From positions 3,563-67,562 of the forward strand of contig JBCBWU010000010.1 in assembly GCA_039816955.1 (NCBI GenBank): a stretch of 64,000 bases of DNA, read 5' to 3'. The position numbers were made by a program, and so were the translations under genes. Source of the stretch: Lewinella sp039816955 (GTDB lineage Bacteria > Bacteroidota > Bacteroidia > Chitinophagales > Saprospiraceae). The notes below the pieces were generated by a model. That model was given only the letters and a program-made list of their open reading frames with translations. It did no database searches and was not told the DNA's origin. Positions 54,125 through 63,781 of the stretch are shown piece by piece; the first letter of the stretch is position 1; the number at the start of each line of letters is the position of its first letter.

Positions 54125-56773
54125 CTAGCCCATTACATCAAATAGTCCTTTCAGCACCTTATCCATATTCCCGGTTTGCCACTTATTGTGCGCATCCTTA
54201 CACTGTTTACTATCCATATTAAATCGGCGTACCACCTGCCCACGCTCTTGATCAGCAAAAGCCCGAAAGGCGCGTTTTGGATCATCCAAGAGGTGGTATT
54301 CGCTGGAATCTAGTGGATATACATCAATTCTCACCCGTGCCTTTTCGATCATCTTACTACGGCTCGACTTTTGTTCACGCAAGTGAAAACCGTGCTCATT
54401 TTTCAGGATAGTGTAGCAGCCAAAACCACTAAAATGGAAGATGGTATAGAGCTTCCCTTCACTCTTGCCAGAGCCAACTCTTTTGGCATTCATCTTCCGG
54501 CGTTTAGCCCAGGCAAAATACATATCTACCATGCGCTGCCCCCACTTGGCATCCTTATCCTCGTAGTTGACCATGAGCATAGCATCTTGTGGTTCTTGAC
54601 TTTGGTAGGCATGGAGTGAGGTACTGAGTAGATACACCTTCTGAGCTAACTTTTTAAGGATGGAAGGGTCGAATTCAAGGCGTACCTTATCCGGATCTTC
54701 TAAACGTTCGAATAGCTTTTCTGTCGTCTCAAAAGCGGCTTCAAAACGATCGTAGTATTCGATTAGGGATAGTACATTGTGGCGATCTGGGCTTTGCCAA
54801 AAGTCGGCCTCGCCCATTTCGTTCATGGCGTCCTCCTTGCTGTCAGCAATATCCGAATCCAAATAGGCTTGTCGTAGTTGCTCAAATTCATTTTTGATGC
54901 AAGTAAACTCCGCCAGGGAACCATAGCATTCGCGAAGGATAGTTTTCAGATCAAGCGACTTCGACTTTTGTTCCTGATATTGTTGTCGTTTGAGTTTTTC
55001 TTGCCAAGTCAAGTTGGGTTCGTCGGGGTCGATGAAGCGAACCTTGAGGTTGTCTTTTTTACCACGACTGACCAGTAAAAACTGATCCCCTTTCGGGAAA
55101 TTATGGTTGACTATGGTAGTAGCCAGCGGAGCAAGGAGGTACTGTTCAATAGCCCGCTTAAGCGGACGGGCGCCCAAGTTCTTGGTGTAGCCCTTCTCCA
55201 GCAAAAACTCGATAGCTGATTCTTCCATATCCAAGGCCCATTTCTTATTCCGCAGGCCCCGGCGCTGGAGTACTTTTCGCAATTCAATATCTAGAATCTT
55301 ACCCAATGCAACCTGATTCAAGGCATTGAATACCACAATCTTATCAATCCGGTTCACAAATTCTGGCCGGAAGGTCTCATTAACGGCTTCCGTAACGCTA
55401 TCCTCAGGTTTATATACTTCTTCCGCACTGTCTTCCACCACTTCACTATTAAAACCTACCAGACGGCGCCCCGCATTGGAAGCTGGAATAGCCGCACCAA
55501 TATTGGAGGTCATGATAATGATCGACTGACGGAAATCAACACTCGTGCCTTGACTATCGGACAGGCGACCATCGTCGAAGATTTGTAGGAAAAGGTCCCA
55601 AATGCGGTGGTGCGCTTTCTCAAACTCATCCAGCAGAATGACTGAAAAGGGCGTTTTTCGAATCTTATTGACCAGAGAGGTCGAATTGTGTACCGTACCG
55701 TAGTCACCAAATATCTTAGTATAAGAATCGGCTGACTGAAACTCAGACATATCCAGCCGGATCATCCGGTCGGGTGAACTGAACAGGTATTCTGCTAAGA
55801 TTTTGGTGATCTCGGTCTTACCCGTTCCCGTTGGCCCTACAAAGAGGAATACACCAAAGGGCTTTGAGGGATCCGTTAGGCCGGCTTTAATCATCGCGAT
55901 GCGCTCCACCAGCACATTAACGGCTTCCTCCTGCCCGACGACCTTCGAATTAAAGCGAGTGCGTATCTCATCCAGGTCGAGCTTTTCGTTATCGTTTAGG
56001 ATACTGATGGGTAAGCCCGTGTGCGAACTAAGCGCCTCGTAGAAAGAGTCCATCACAAAGGGTTGAGCATTCCCTCTAAACTTGGCCTTGGTGTAAGTAA
56101 AAAAGTCGAGCAATGCCCCTGGGTTTTCCCGGTAGGACAAATACTGACGGGTGATAAAGAAGAGCTCTTCCAACTGCTCGTCCTTGATCAGTTTCCATTT
56201 ATTGGGTTGATCATCGTTTTCAATCCACTTCTTAGCCAACTCAAGTGTTTCCTCTTGCGTAGAGGGTACCACGCGGAAGATTTCAAAGATATTTTGAACT
56301 TCCGGCTGAAGGGCTAATAACTTCTCTAAATCGCTATCCGTGATTTCACCGATCAACTTGACGAGGCCTTTGTTAAGAGCCGGAGTGATCATATCCAGAA
56401 TACCCGAAGGATTATTGCTGTGCTTACCGGCGTAGTAAAGGCGGTGAAAATTTGGAGCGATCCACAGCATGTTTTTCTCCTGCAGGCCACTGATCATATC
56501 CTCTACCTCTTCTTCTAATTGACCGATGTATTGATTACCCGCTTTGAGGTTAGTAGCGGTGGTAGTGATGGAGCTCACGCCCAGCATTTGCATAGCATGA
56601 GCGATCCGGTTAATGAGGGTGGTTTTTCCTACCCCGCGCTCTCCGGAAATTAGTATCGGTTTTGATTTTTCTTGCAGCAGCAGAAGCGTGACCTTCTCCA
56701 CGATTTCGAGCATGTCCTCGGCTTCCACATAGTTGGCTGGTAGTTGATCCGCTGACCAGAAGGTTCCTTTCAT
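54125..56773 (-). CDS. ClpC-like AAA+ ATPase fused to a release-factor-2-like module lacking GGQ
   Basis: An 882-residue protein with an unusual architecture. There is no Clp N-domain. The first AAA+ module (about residues 20-250) keeps Walker A (GERGVGKTT, near 44-52), but Walker B is degenerate (MLWIAPNFHRL where DE is expected), so it probably binds without hydrolysing. The second (about 270-580) is intact: GPTGTGKTE near 313, VILLDEFEKAHH near 380, sensor MTSNIGA, arginine finger FRPEFVNRID and sensor 2 GARPLKRAIEQY. A VGFN loop near 437 matches the ClpP-docking loop of ClpC. After about residue 630 comes an RF2-like region: EADFWQSPDRHNVLSLIEYYD (read as two parts), NYEDKDAKWGQRMVDMYFAW and YTILKNEHGFHL, then VRIDVYPLD. 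The GGQ domain is missing. It runs alone on the minus strand. Confidence 0.82.
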   Translation of the reverse strand: MKGTFWSADQLPANYVEAEDMLEIVEKVTLLLLQEKSKPILISGERGVGKTTLINRIAHAMQMLGVSSITTTATNLKAGNQYIGQLEEEVEDMISGLQEKNMLWIAPNFHRLYYAGKHSNNPSGILDMITPALNKGLVKLIGEITDSDLEKLLALQPEVQNIFEIFRVVPSTQEETLELAKKWIENDDQPNKWKLIKDEQLEELFFITRQYLSYRENPGALLDFFTYTKAKFRGNAQPFVMDSFYEALSSHTGLPISILNDNEKLDLDEIRTRFNSKVVGQEEAVNVLVERIAMIKAGLTDPSKPFGVFLFVGPTGTGKTEITKILAEYLFSSPDRMIRLDMSEFQSADSYTKIFGDYGTVHNSTSLVNKIRKTPFSVILLDEFEKAHHRIWDLFLQIFDDGRLSDSQGTSVDFRQSIIIMTSNIGAAIPASNAGRRLVGFNSEVVEDSAEEVYKPEDSVTEAVNETFRPEFVNRIDKIVVFNALNQVALGKILDIELRKVLQRRGLRNKKWALDMEESAIEFLLEKGYTKNLGARPLKRAIEQYLLAPLATTIVNHNFPKGDQFLLVSRGKKDNLKVRFIDPDEPNLTWQEKLKRQQYQEQKSKSLDLKTILRECYGSLAEFTCIKNEFEQLRQAYLDSDIADSKEDAMNEMGEADFWQSPDRHNVLSLIEYYDRFEAAFETTEKLFERLEDPDKVRLEFDPSILKKLAQKVYLLSTSLHAYQSQEPQDAMLMVNYEDKDAKWGQRMVDMYFAWAKRRKMNAKRVGSGKSEGKLYTIFHFSGFGCYTILKNEHGFHLREQKSSRSKMIEKARVRIDVYPLDSSEYHLLDDPKRAFRAFADQERGQVVRRFNMDSKQCKDAHNKWQTGNMDKVLKGLFDVMG

Positions 56774-57116
56774 TATTACGCAGTGGTGTTTTTAGGTTGC
56801 TATGATTGGGCTTTTTACAAATTAAGGGACGCGTACAATCATCAAAGACAAGCGCTTACAAAAGCGAAGCCTAAGATAAGAACAAACATGAGAGATCAGC
56901 AACGGGGAGGCGAGTTAGTTCCTCCTACGAGGGAAAGGGGAAGTAAATTTTGTACTGTCGAAACCAGCGTTCGTCTTGGCTTTAGTTCTCCTCCGTTTGT
57001 TGTTTACTCATGGCTCTTTCCGCCACACTTGAGCGCAGTTCAGAAATTCCTTCCGCATTTCTGATGCCGGTTTGGCATTTTTACGACCTTTGCGCAAACC
57101 TCGAACGTAAAGGCTG
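56774..57116. other. Divergent intergenic region, 343 bp
   Basis: The gap separates the Clp/RF2 fusion gene (minus) from purL (plus). Near purL a TTTGG at 57071 and a GACCTTTG at 57086-57093 resemble a promoter but lack the TA of the -7 box. Small open frames here (for example 56783-57064 on plus) have no protein character I can support. Confidence 0.35.
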
Positions 57117-60100
57117 ATGATTCACTTTTTTGGGACCCCTCAACGTATTGTATTTGCCGTACAGGCAACCGATTCCATTGCTGTAAACGACATCCCTAAG
57201 CTAAGCTGGCTATTTGGCGATCAGCCGCTGCTGGAAGGTAAGCATGTCAACGGGCACTTGGTTGGCCCGCGGGCAGCTATGGTCTCTCCTTGGAGCACTA
57301 ATGCAGTGGAGATTACCCAAAACATGGGTATCAGTGGTATCCAGCGCATTGAGCGCTACACCCCATTCACCACAGATACCGATTTCGACCCCATGCTGAA
57401 TCAGCAATTTCAGGAGTTGGGTCAGGACTTGTTCTCCATCAATATCAAACCGGAATCCGTTCAACCCATCGAGGATATTGCAGCTTATAACGTATCCGAA
57501 GGATTGGCACTGAGCGATGAGGAAGTCCATTATTTGAACCAGGTCTCTGAGCGGATTGGTCGCAAGTTGACCGATTCAGAAGTGTTCGGTTTTTCCCAGA
57601 TTAATAGTGAACACTGCCGGCATAAGATTTTCAACGGTAGCTTTGTGATTGACGGAGAAGAACAGCCGCACTCTTTATTTTCCTTGATTAAGAAAACCTC
57701 GAAAGCGCATCCCAATGGCATTGTATCAGCTTATAAGGACAATGTTGCTTTTCTGAAAGGGCCACAACTCAATCAATTTGCGCCAGAGCAGCCAGACCAG
57801 CCCTCCAACTACGGTAAAAAGGAAGTAGACACGGTCGTTTCTTTGAAAGCAGAGACTCATAATTTTCCTACCACAGTAGAACCCTTCAATGGAGCGGCAA
57901 CGGGAAGTGGGGGTGAAATCCGCGACCGTATGGCAGGTGGTATTGGCTCGCTACCCCTAGCCGGTACTGCGGTCTACATGACTGCCTATTCACGCCTACA
58001 GGAGAACCGCCCCTGGGAAGGAGCCATGCCCGAGCGCCAATGGCTCTACCAGACACCCATGGATATTTTGATCAAAGCTTCTAATGGAGCTTCTGATTTT
58101 GGGAACAAGTTTGGCCAGCCCCTAATTGCCGGTTCGCTACTCACCTTCGAGCACGCCGAGCACGCACGCAAGTTAGGCTTTGATAAAGTGATCATGCTGG
58201 CGGGAGGTGTTGGTTCGGGCATCACGGATCAGGCGCTGAAAAAAACACCTCAAAAAGGCGATAAGATCGTACTACTGGGGGGAGACAACTACCGGATTGG
58301 AATGGGCGGTGCTGCCGTTTCCTCAGCCGACACGGGAGCATTCAACACCGGCATTACGCTCAATGCGGTACAGCGTTCCAATCCTGAAATGCAGAAACGG
58401 GTGTCTAACGCGATACGTAGCCTAGTGGAAAGCACGCAAAACCCCATTGTGGCTATTCACGATCACGGAGCCGGTGGTCACCTTAACTGCTTTTCTGAAC
58501 TGGTAGAAGACACTGGTGGCCGCATTGATCTAGACCAACTCCCGATTGGTGACCCTACGCTTTCCGCCAAGGAAATACTGGGGAATGAATCACAAGAACG
58601 TATGGGGCTCATTATCTCCGAAGAGGACCTAGGTTTACTCCAGAGAATAGCGGAACGCGAACGTGCACCTATGTACGTAGTTGGTGAAGTAACCGGTGAT
58701 ATGCGCTTTTCGGCAGTTTCAGCATCCAGCAGTGAAATACCACTGGACTTGGATCTGGCAGACCTATTTGGTAGCTCGCCCAAAACCATTATGAACGACC
58801 AAGCGGTTGAACGGCACTACGAGGCAGTTGATTATGATACTGCGAAGCTACAGGAGTATTTGGAGCAAGTGCTACGTCTAGAAGCGGTAGCCTGTAAAGA
58901 CTGGCTCACCAATAAAGTGGACCGCTGTGTAGGAGGACTAGTGGCCAAACAGCAATGCGCTGGCCCACTGCAGCTGCCGCTGAATAATTGCGGGGTAATG
59001 GCCCTGGGTTTTGACACCCAGCACGGGGTGGCTACTTCGATTGGCCACGCGCCGATCAGCTCCTTGATTGACCCCAAAGCTGGATCGAGAAACGCCATTG
59101 CGGAAGCGCTGACCAATTTGGTTTGGGCCCCACTGGAAGATGGTCTAAAGTCTGTCTCCCTTTCCGCTAACTGGATGTGGCCGTGCCGCAACGAGGGCGA
59201 AGACGCACGCTTGTACCAAGCAGTGGAGGCTGTTTCGGATTTCTGTATAGCACTCGGCATCAACGTACCAACTGGAAAGGACTCGCTTTCCATGAAACAA
59301 AAATACGCCGACGGTGATGTGCTAGCCCCGGGCACGGTGGTCATCTCAAGCGTAGGCGTCTGTGAGGATATCAATCAGATTGTTGAGCCGGTGTTCCAAA
59401 AAGATGCTGGACCGGTGTATTACCTCAACTTCTCGCAGGATGCATTCCAATTGGGGGGTAGCTCTTTCGCACAGGTACGCAATAAGATTGGTGTACAAGG
59501 GCCGGATGTAAAAGACGTTGAAAAACTGGCTGCTGGTTTTAATGCCTTGCAAGCGCTGATCAAGAAGGGGATAATCGTAGCGGGGCATGATGTGGCTTCT
59601 GGCGGTTTGATCACTACTTTGTTAGAAATGTGCTTTTCGGATACGGACCTGTCGGCCAATTTGGACCTGAGTAGCCTAGGAGAGTCGGACCCTATCAGCG
59701 TTCTTTTTGCAGAAAATGCCGGTGTAGTCATCCAATTGAAGGACGAAGCCAGTGTGACAGAACTGGAAAGATTTCCTCTCCCCTGCCATGCCATTGGGGT
59801 TGTCACAAGCGGAGATACCCTGCGTATCCGAAACAACGACCATCACCACGAATTTGACATTCCTAAGCTACGGGATATCTGGTACGAAACCTCTTGGCTA
59901 CTGGATCAAAAACAGACCGCTAATGGGTTAGCGGACAAACGTTACGCGAACTACAAAAAACAGCCACTACGCTACGATTTCCCCACACATTTCACTGGCA
60001 TGCTTCCTAATATCGATGCTGCCAGCGCTAAGCCCAAAGCAGCCATTCTACGAGAGAAAGGGAGTAATTCTGAACGCGAATTAGCCCACGCACTTTACCT

Positions 60101-60776
60101 GGCTGGTTTTGAGGTACGGGATGTGCACATGACGGATTTAATGACCGGTAAAGAAACCCTTGAGGACATCCAATTTTTGGGTGCGGTAGGTGGTTTCTCC
60201 AATTCAGATGTTCTGGGTTCGGCTAAAGGCTGGGCAGGTACATTTAAATACAATGAAAACGCCAAGAAGGCCCTGGAAGCATTTTTTGCGCGTGAGGATG
60301 TATTATCTATCGGTATTTGTAATGGCTGTCAGCTGTTTATGGAGCTGGGGTTAATCTACCCGGAGCAAGCCCCACACCCACTGATGGACTTCAACGACTC
60401 TCATAAGCACGAAAGCGGGTTCACGAGCGTGAAAGTTGGCCAGAATAACTCGGTAATGTTGTCCAACTTGGAAGGCAGCACCCTAGGTGTTTGGATTTCG
60501 CACGGTGAGGGAAAGTTCAACCTACCTTTAGCGGAGTCCAGTTATGAAATCGTGGCCAAATACGCCTACGAAGGCTATCCTTCTAATCCTAATGGCAGCA
60601 CCTATCATACGGCCATGCTAGTGAGCCCTGATGGCCGCCACCTGGCCACTATGCCGCATATAGAGCGATCGATGTTCCCTTGGAACTGGGCTCATTATCC
60701 GCAGCACCGACAAGACGAAGTTTCCCCGTGGATACAGGCTTTTGTGAATGCTCGGGATTGGTTGGTGGACAGATAA
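57117..60776 (+). CDS. purL: Phosphoribosylformylglycinamidine synthase, single-chain PurL
   Basis: A 1219-residue enzyme of purine biosynthesis that converts FGAR, glutamine and ATP to FGAM. The N-terminal FGAM synthase region has QINSEHCRHKIF, HNFPTTVEPFNGAATGSGGEIRDR (in short parts), and GVGSGIT. A second AIR-synthase-like half follows. The C-terminal glutaminase domain (from about residue 960) has AILREKGSNSERELA, the nucleophile in GICNGCQLF and the HGEGKF histidine. Fusion of synthetase and amidotransferase in one chain of about 1200-1300 residues is the normal form in Bacteroidota and gamma-proteobacteria. The start is ATG 57117. Confidence 0.96.
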   Translation: MIHFFGTPQRIVFAVQATDSIAVNDIPKLSWLFGDQPLLEGKHVNGHLVGPRAAMVSPWSTNAVEITQNMGISGIQRIERYTPFTTDTDFDPMLNQQFQELGQDLFSINIKPESVQPIEDIAAYNVSEGLALSDEEVHYLNQVSERIGRKLTDSEVFGFSQINSEHCRHKIFNGSFVIDGEEQPHSLFSLIKKTSKAHPNGIVSAYKDNVAFLKGPQLNQFAPEQPDQPSNYGKKEVDTVVSLKAETHNFPTTVEPFNGAATGSGGEIRDRMAGGIGSLPLAGTAVYMTAYSRLQENRPWEGAMPERQWLYQTPMDILIKASNGASDFGNKFGQPLIAGSLLTFEHAEHARKLGFDKVIMLAGGVGSGITDQALKKTPQKGDKIVLLGGDNYRIGMGGAAVSSADTGAFNTGITLNAVQRSNPEMQKRVSNAIRSLVESTQNPIVAIHDHGAGGHLNCFSELVEDTGGRIDLDQLPIGDPTLSAKEILGNESQERMGLIISEEDLGLLQRIAERERAPMYVVGEVTGDMRFSAVSASSSEIPLDLDLADLFGSSPKTIMNDQAVERHYEAVDYDTAKLQEYLEQVLRLEAVACKDWLTNKVDRCVGGLVAKQQCAGPLQLPLNNCGVMALGFDTQHGVATSIGHAPISSLIDPKAGSRNAIAEALTNLVWAPLEDGLKSVSLSANWMWPCRNEGEDARLYQAVEAVSDFCIALGINVPTGKDSLSMKQKYADGDVLAPGTVVISSVGVCEDINQIVEPVFQKDAGPVYYLNFSQDAFQLGGSSFAQVRNKIGVQGPDVKDVEKLAAGFNALQALIKKGIIVAGHDVASGGLITTLLEMCFSDTDLSANLDLSSLGESDPISVLFAENAGVVIQLKDEASVTELERFPLPCHAIGVVTSGDTLRIRNNDHHHEFDIPKLRDIWYETSWLLDQKQTANGLADKRYANYKKQPLRYDFPTHFTGMLPNIDAASAKPKAAILREKGSNSERELAHALYLAGFEVRDVHMTDLMTGKETLEDIQFLGAVGGFSNSDVLGSAKGWAGTFKYNENAKKALEAFFAREDVLSIGICNGCQLFMELGLIYPEQAPHPLMDFNDSHKHESGFTSVKVGQNNSVMLSNLEGSTLGVWISHGEGKFNLPLAESSYEIVAKYAYEGYPSNPNGSTYHTAMLVSPDGRHLATMPHIERSMFPWNWAHYPQHRQDEVSPWIQAFVNARDWLVDR

Positions 60777-60962
60777 GTTGGCGACTTCAATGCTTAAGTA
60801 TTTATAGTACTCCATGACGGAAATCATCAATTTTGACTTGCTTTTTTCCACCTTACTACCTTGAAAAGCCTCACCGTAACTCCGCTATATAGTCTATCAA
60901 CTCAGGATTTGTGATTTTTCAAATCGCTGGAATATTGGATTCAAGAAGGTCCATAATTTTTC

Positions 60963-61458
60963 TTAGTGGCAGGCGTAATTACTGAACTTACCATAAACGA
61001 AATGCGCCGCGTCACTGAAGATCAAGTCAATCTTATTATTTTCAGTCTGTTGAATAAGTTCGTACAGCTTAGTGATGAAAGTATCTTGCTTGGCTTGCCA
61101 TTGGTCAAAGCGGTCTGCTTTACCCGGGAATGTACCCGTTTTTTCTATGTTTGAAGCCTAGGTGATAAAGTAACTGACGAACAGCTTCCCTACTACGCTC
61201 ATAGGTAAAACGTCCTTTGAATATTTCACGCGCATCATCAACGGTGCTACAATGCAATCCTCCCAAGACTTGTTCCACTTGTTTATATACGGTGCTCAAT
61301 TCATGGCGCGCGTAGCTGTAGTGGAGTTTCCTGATCAGATCCAGACCACCGTACTGATACATCTTGATATAATTGGTAACGGAGTTAGCATGGCAGCCAA
61401 CTATTTGGGCGCATTCACCCCTGGCATAGCCTAAATGCAGTAGGTGCAGAACGTGCAT
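60963..61458 (-). pseudogene. Truncated, frameshifted IS630-family transposase
   Basis: On the minus strand, an N-terminal segment MHVLHLLHLGYARGECAQIV is a helix-turn-helix of IS630/Tc1-type transposases and continues to HRKNGYIPG. One extra base near 61121 then stops the frame (GGGTAA). Skipping a base restores KADRFDQWQAKQDTFITKLY and a catalytic-type segment DLIFSDAAHFVYGKF, the first DDE aspartate block. A stop follows at 60963-60965 and the rest of the transposase is missing. It is therefore a dead remnant. Confidence 0.78.
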
Positions 61459-61510
61459 TCTATTTTCTTTCGATATTTACGCAATCGGCGTCAGTCTTAC
61501 TGAAGCGGAA

Positions 61511-61557
61511 GGGGAGCATAGTTTTTGTAGTGTGGTAACCACAAAATAAGGCTCCCC
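61511..61557. repeat. Inverted repeat next to the IS630 remnant
   Basis: GGGGAGC (61511-61517) and GCTCCCC (61551-61557) enclose a second small stem TGTGG/CCACA. This can fold as a nested hairpin and is followed on the plus strand by GATTTTTCAC. It could be a transcript terminator or part of the IS end. I found no matching copy on the other side of the transposase remnant. Confidence 0.5.
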
Positions 61558-61625
61558 GATTTTTCACAAATCTTGCCTTGGACGACTATAATTACTTCAA
61601 TTGCCACCAACGGTTTCGTGTATGG

Positions 61626-62228
61626 TTATTCTTCAATTAGTTTTAGATCAGATCTTTCATATTTGACAAATCCTTTTTTCATTGGTAATGCCTTTTTTAA
61701 AAGCCAATACTTTTTTACGTCCTTAAACGTATGATTTGGATTGTCTTCAAGAAAGTCTCTGATATATTGACTGTACATATTATTATCAGCTATTTGACGA
61801 CTAAACTTTGGATTTTCTTTTCTCCTCTCAAGTCTATTCCATTCCTTAATAGCATCTTTAAGGCTTTTTCCATCATTTGATTTTACCCAGTCCATAAAGT
61901 CGCTATGGCAAGAGAATTTATCACCAATTTGACTTTTCATAAAATTTCTAAAATTCGGGCCAAATGATACATTGTCAGTAATAATTGTTTCTAAAGATAA
62001 TTTAGACTTAGCCCAATTGAATTTCGACTGCTTTTTTTGTTTTTTAGGTTCTGGTTTAACTTTACCTTTATTATCTAGCGCATACATAATTCTATCTCTT
62101 AAGTCGAATTTCCTTCCATTTGTAGGTAGTCCAGAAAGTTTACAAATGTCTATCATTTCTTCCTTTAACCAATACCATTGATTAAATTCTATTCCCGTTT
62201 TTATTTCCTCAAACTTTGGTCTTGACAT
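61626..62228 (-). CDS. SAP-domain protein, DUF6434 type
   Basis: A 200-residue AT-rich gene. Residues about 18-50 form a SAP-like helix pair (WYWLKEEMIDICKLSGLPTN, then RKFDLRDRIMYAL), which in other proteins contacts nucleic acid. A lysine-rich linker follows. The C-terminal half has FRNFMKSQIGDKFSCHSDFM and GKSLKDAIKEWNRLE and then a second copy, YIRDFLEDNPNHTFKDVKKYW, the internally repeated DUF6434 helices. The function is unknown; such genes are common in accessory regions. I start at MSRPKFEEIKTG (ATG 62226-62228). Confidence 0.75.
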   Translation of the reverse strand: MSRPKFEEIKTGIEFNQWYWLKEEMIDICKLSGLPTNGRKFDLRDRIMYALDNKGKVKPEPKKQKKQSKFNWAKSKLSLETIITDNVSFGPNFRNFMKSQIGDKFSCHSDFMDWVKSNDGKSLKDAIKEWNRLERRKENPKFSRQIADNNMYSQYIRDFLEDNPNHTFKDVKKYWLLKKALPMKKGFVKYERSDLKLIEE

Positions 62229-62560
62229 AAGTTTATAATTATTATGCACAACTTTCAGCTAGGGCGTCCCTTAGCTTTACATCAGTAACTGACCTTTCGC
62301 AAGCGAAAGATTTGGTAAATTGAAAAATATGTTTGGGTTATTACATTGCAGTTCAAAGGTAAGCGTCCTAGCAACTGCAAAATCATCCCGGTCCCGAAGG
62401 GCCGTGTATATAGGGGCAAGATTGACGAGCGTTATTTCATTAATCAATCAGTTCTTGTACTTGATAGAATAGAAATCTAATGTCACCGAACTCCGGCTAT
62501 CACGCAGTCCGACGATAGGAGCATTGTCGCTGGTAGCAAAGTTCCCTACAGTTCTTATTA
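62229..62560. other. Intergenic region, 332 bp
   Basis: Between the SAP/DUF6434 gene and the antitoxin gene there is one compact hairpin, CTTTCGC-AA-GCGAAAG (62295-62310), without a T tract, and a GC-richer patch around 62390-62430. No open frame with coding character is present. This may hold scars of earlier insertions. Confidence 0.35.
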
Positions 62561-63049
62561 TCAAACAGCCTTTCTCATCAAATCAACCAAACTATATGTA
62601 GAGTAAAGAGTCTTCTTTTCATCTAAGGTCTTCTGTAATTCGTTTTTACTTTCAAGATGAAGCCAAATTGATGGATTAACACTAAAAATCTTACCCAGCT
62701 TAATTGCCATCTCTGTATTTATCTTTCTTCGTCCCTTAATCACAGCATTTAGGTTAGTATCATCATAACCTATGTAAGAGGCAAAATCCTTTTTCTTTAT
62801 TTTGATTACTTCAAGATACCTCTCAATAAATCTACCTGCTGGAGTAAAAGAAACTATTTCTTCCGTTAGATAAGATTCCATTTGAAATCGTATTGATAAA
62901 AATTCATTTTCAATCCTCTGTTCTTCATTGTAATTATTAGACATACTTTTAATCATGTCTTTCAAGTGCTTGAAATCCTTACTATTAGTATTGATCAGGC
63001 CTTCACCTAAACCATTTATACCTCCTGCATTTATTTGTTCAACCCTCAT
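62561..63049 (-). CDS. XRE-family antitoxin-like transcription regulator (HigA-like)
   Basis: A 162-residue protein. The C-terminal half carries a helix-turn-helix of the XRE/HigA kind: IERYLEVIKIKKKDFASYIG, then DDTNLNAVIKGRRKINTEMAIKLGKIF (in short parts) and SVNPSIWLHLESKNEL. The N-terminal part is helical and may bind the toxin. It starts at ATG 63047-63049, 7 bp after the stop of the GNAT-like gene, so both are one operon with the putative toxin gene first, as in HigBA. It is AT-rich relative to the rest of the window, which fits an acquired module. Confidence 0.75.
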   Translation of the reverse strand: MRVEQINAGGINGLGEGLINTNSKDFKHLKDMIKSMSNNYNEEQRIENEFLSIRFQMESYLTEEIVSFTPAGRFIERYLEVIKIKKKDFASYIGYDDTNLNAVIKGRRKINTEMAIKLGKIFSVNPSIWLHLESKNELQKTLDEKKTLYSTYSLVDLMRKAV

Positions 63050-63056
63050 ATTGAAA

Positions 63057-63560
63057 TTATTTTGAATCAAAGTCAATTGATAAATATTTCTTCATTAATC
63101 TTTTACCTGCTTCAGGATCGAAAAACATTTTCTGCCCCATTGCAAATGTCGCCCCATACTTGTTTTGATATAGTTCAATCAATTGTGTCTTACTATCAAA
63201 TGATAAGAATCCTAGATAGTAGTTTTTACCTTGTTCAAAACTTTTATAACAAGCAAAAGCAAGAAGCCCACCAGCTACATTTTTATATTTCCCCTTAGAA
63301 CCATAATTATGTGGAGCCACCTCCAAATTATTCATATAAAGCATTTCTTCATTAAGAAATGTCAACATCAGCATTCCTTCAATCTTGCCAGGTTCTTTCA
63401 ATGTCGTTAGCTTATAAAAATCGGCACCCTCCGTTTTTCCTAACTTCTTCCATCTAAACTGCCAACCGGCTTTCTTACTTGGTAAGTCTTTCTTACTAGC
63501 TTTAGAGATTAATGCTTCTATCAACTCGCCACTTTCTACCTCTTGTAAAACAATTTTCAC
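63057..63560 (-). CDS. Putative GNAT-fold acetyltransferase, possible toxin
   Basis: A 167-residue AT-rich gene that starts at GTG (MKIVLQEVESGEL); an overlapping ATG is out of frame. The pattern LYMNNLEVAPHNYGSKGKYK and VAGGLLAFACYKSFEQGKNY has the beta-4/alpha-3 layout of GNAT enzymes (the pyrophosphate-binding turn in NYGSKGKYKNVAGG). LIELYQNKYGATFAMGQKMF matches the end of the fold. GNAT toxins of toxin-antitoxin pairs acetylate aminoacyl-tRNA; the neighbouring XRE gene makes this plausible. A direct non-toxin enzyme is the alternative. Confidence 0.6.
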   Translation of the reverse strand: MKIVLQEVESGELIEALISKASKKDLPSKKAGWQFRWKKLGKTEGADFYKLTTLKEPGKIEGMLMLTFLNEEMLYMNNLEVAPHNYGSKGKYKNVAGGLLAFACYKSFEQGKNYYLGFLSFDSKTQLIELYQNKYGATFAMGQKMFFDPEAGKRLMKKYLSIDFDSK

Positions 63561-63781
63561 ATTATCGTATTTCGATTACAACTATACAAAATTATCACTT
63601 TTTGACAACTAAAGCAAGTCTTTTTCTATTAATTGTAGGGAACTTGGGGCTGGGCGCAGTACTCGCCCCTCTGCACCGCTGACCGAATAAGGACCACCCC
63701 GATTAAGTACAGCACCAAATATATGACCGAGTGGAATACCCCTCCAGACGGGTATTGTCGCACAGCCTAAGTTCTGCGCTT
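63561..63781. other. Intergenic region, 221 bp
   Basis: The stretch between the GNAT-like gene and the PIN remnant is richer in GC around 63640-63760 than its neighbours. It has no open frame or strong hairpin that I can support. It is likely a junction between acquired segments. Confidence 0.25.

Noticed and set aside
56783..57064. A 93-codon open frame in the gap before purL
   Set aside because: Low-complexity translation, no start context and no recognisable motif.
24836..60890. Similarity between 24836-24863 and 60858-60890 (TTGAAAAGCCT ... CCGCTATAT)
   Set aside because: Only short matches with a gap; the second lacks the TTTG of a -7 box and stands before no gene. Probably chance.
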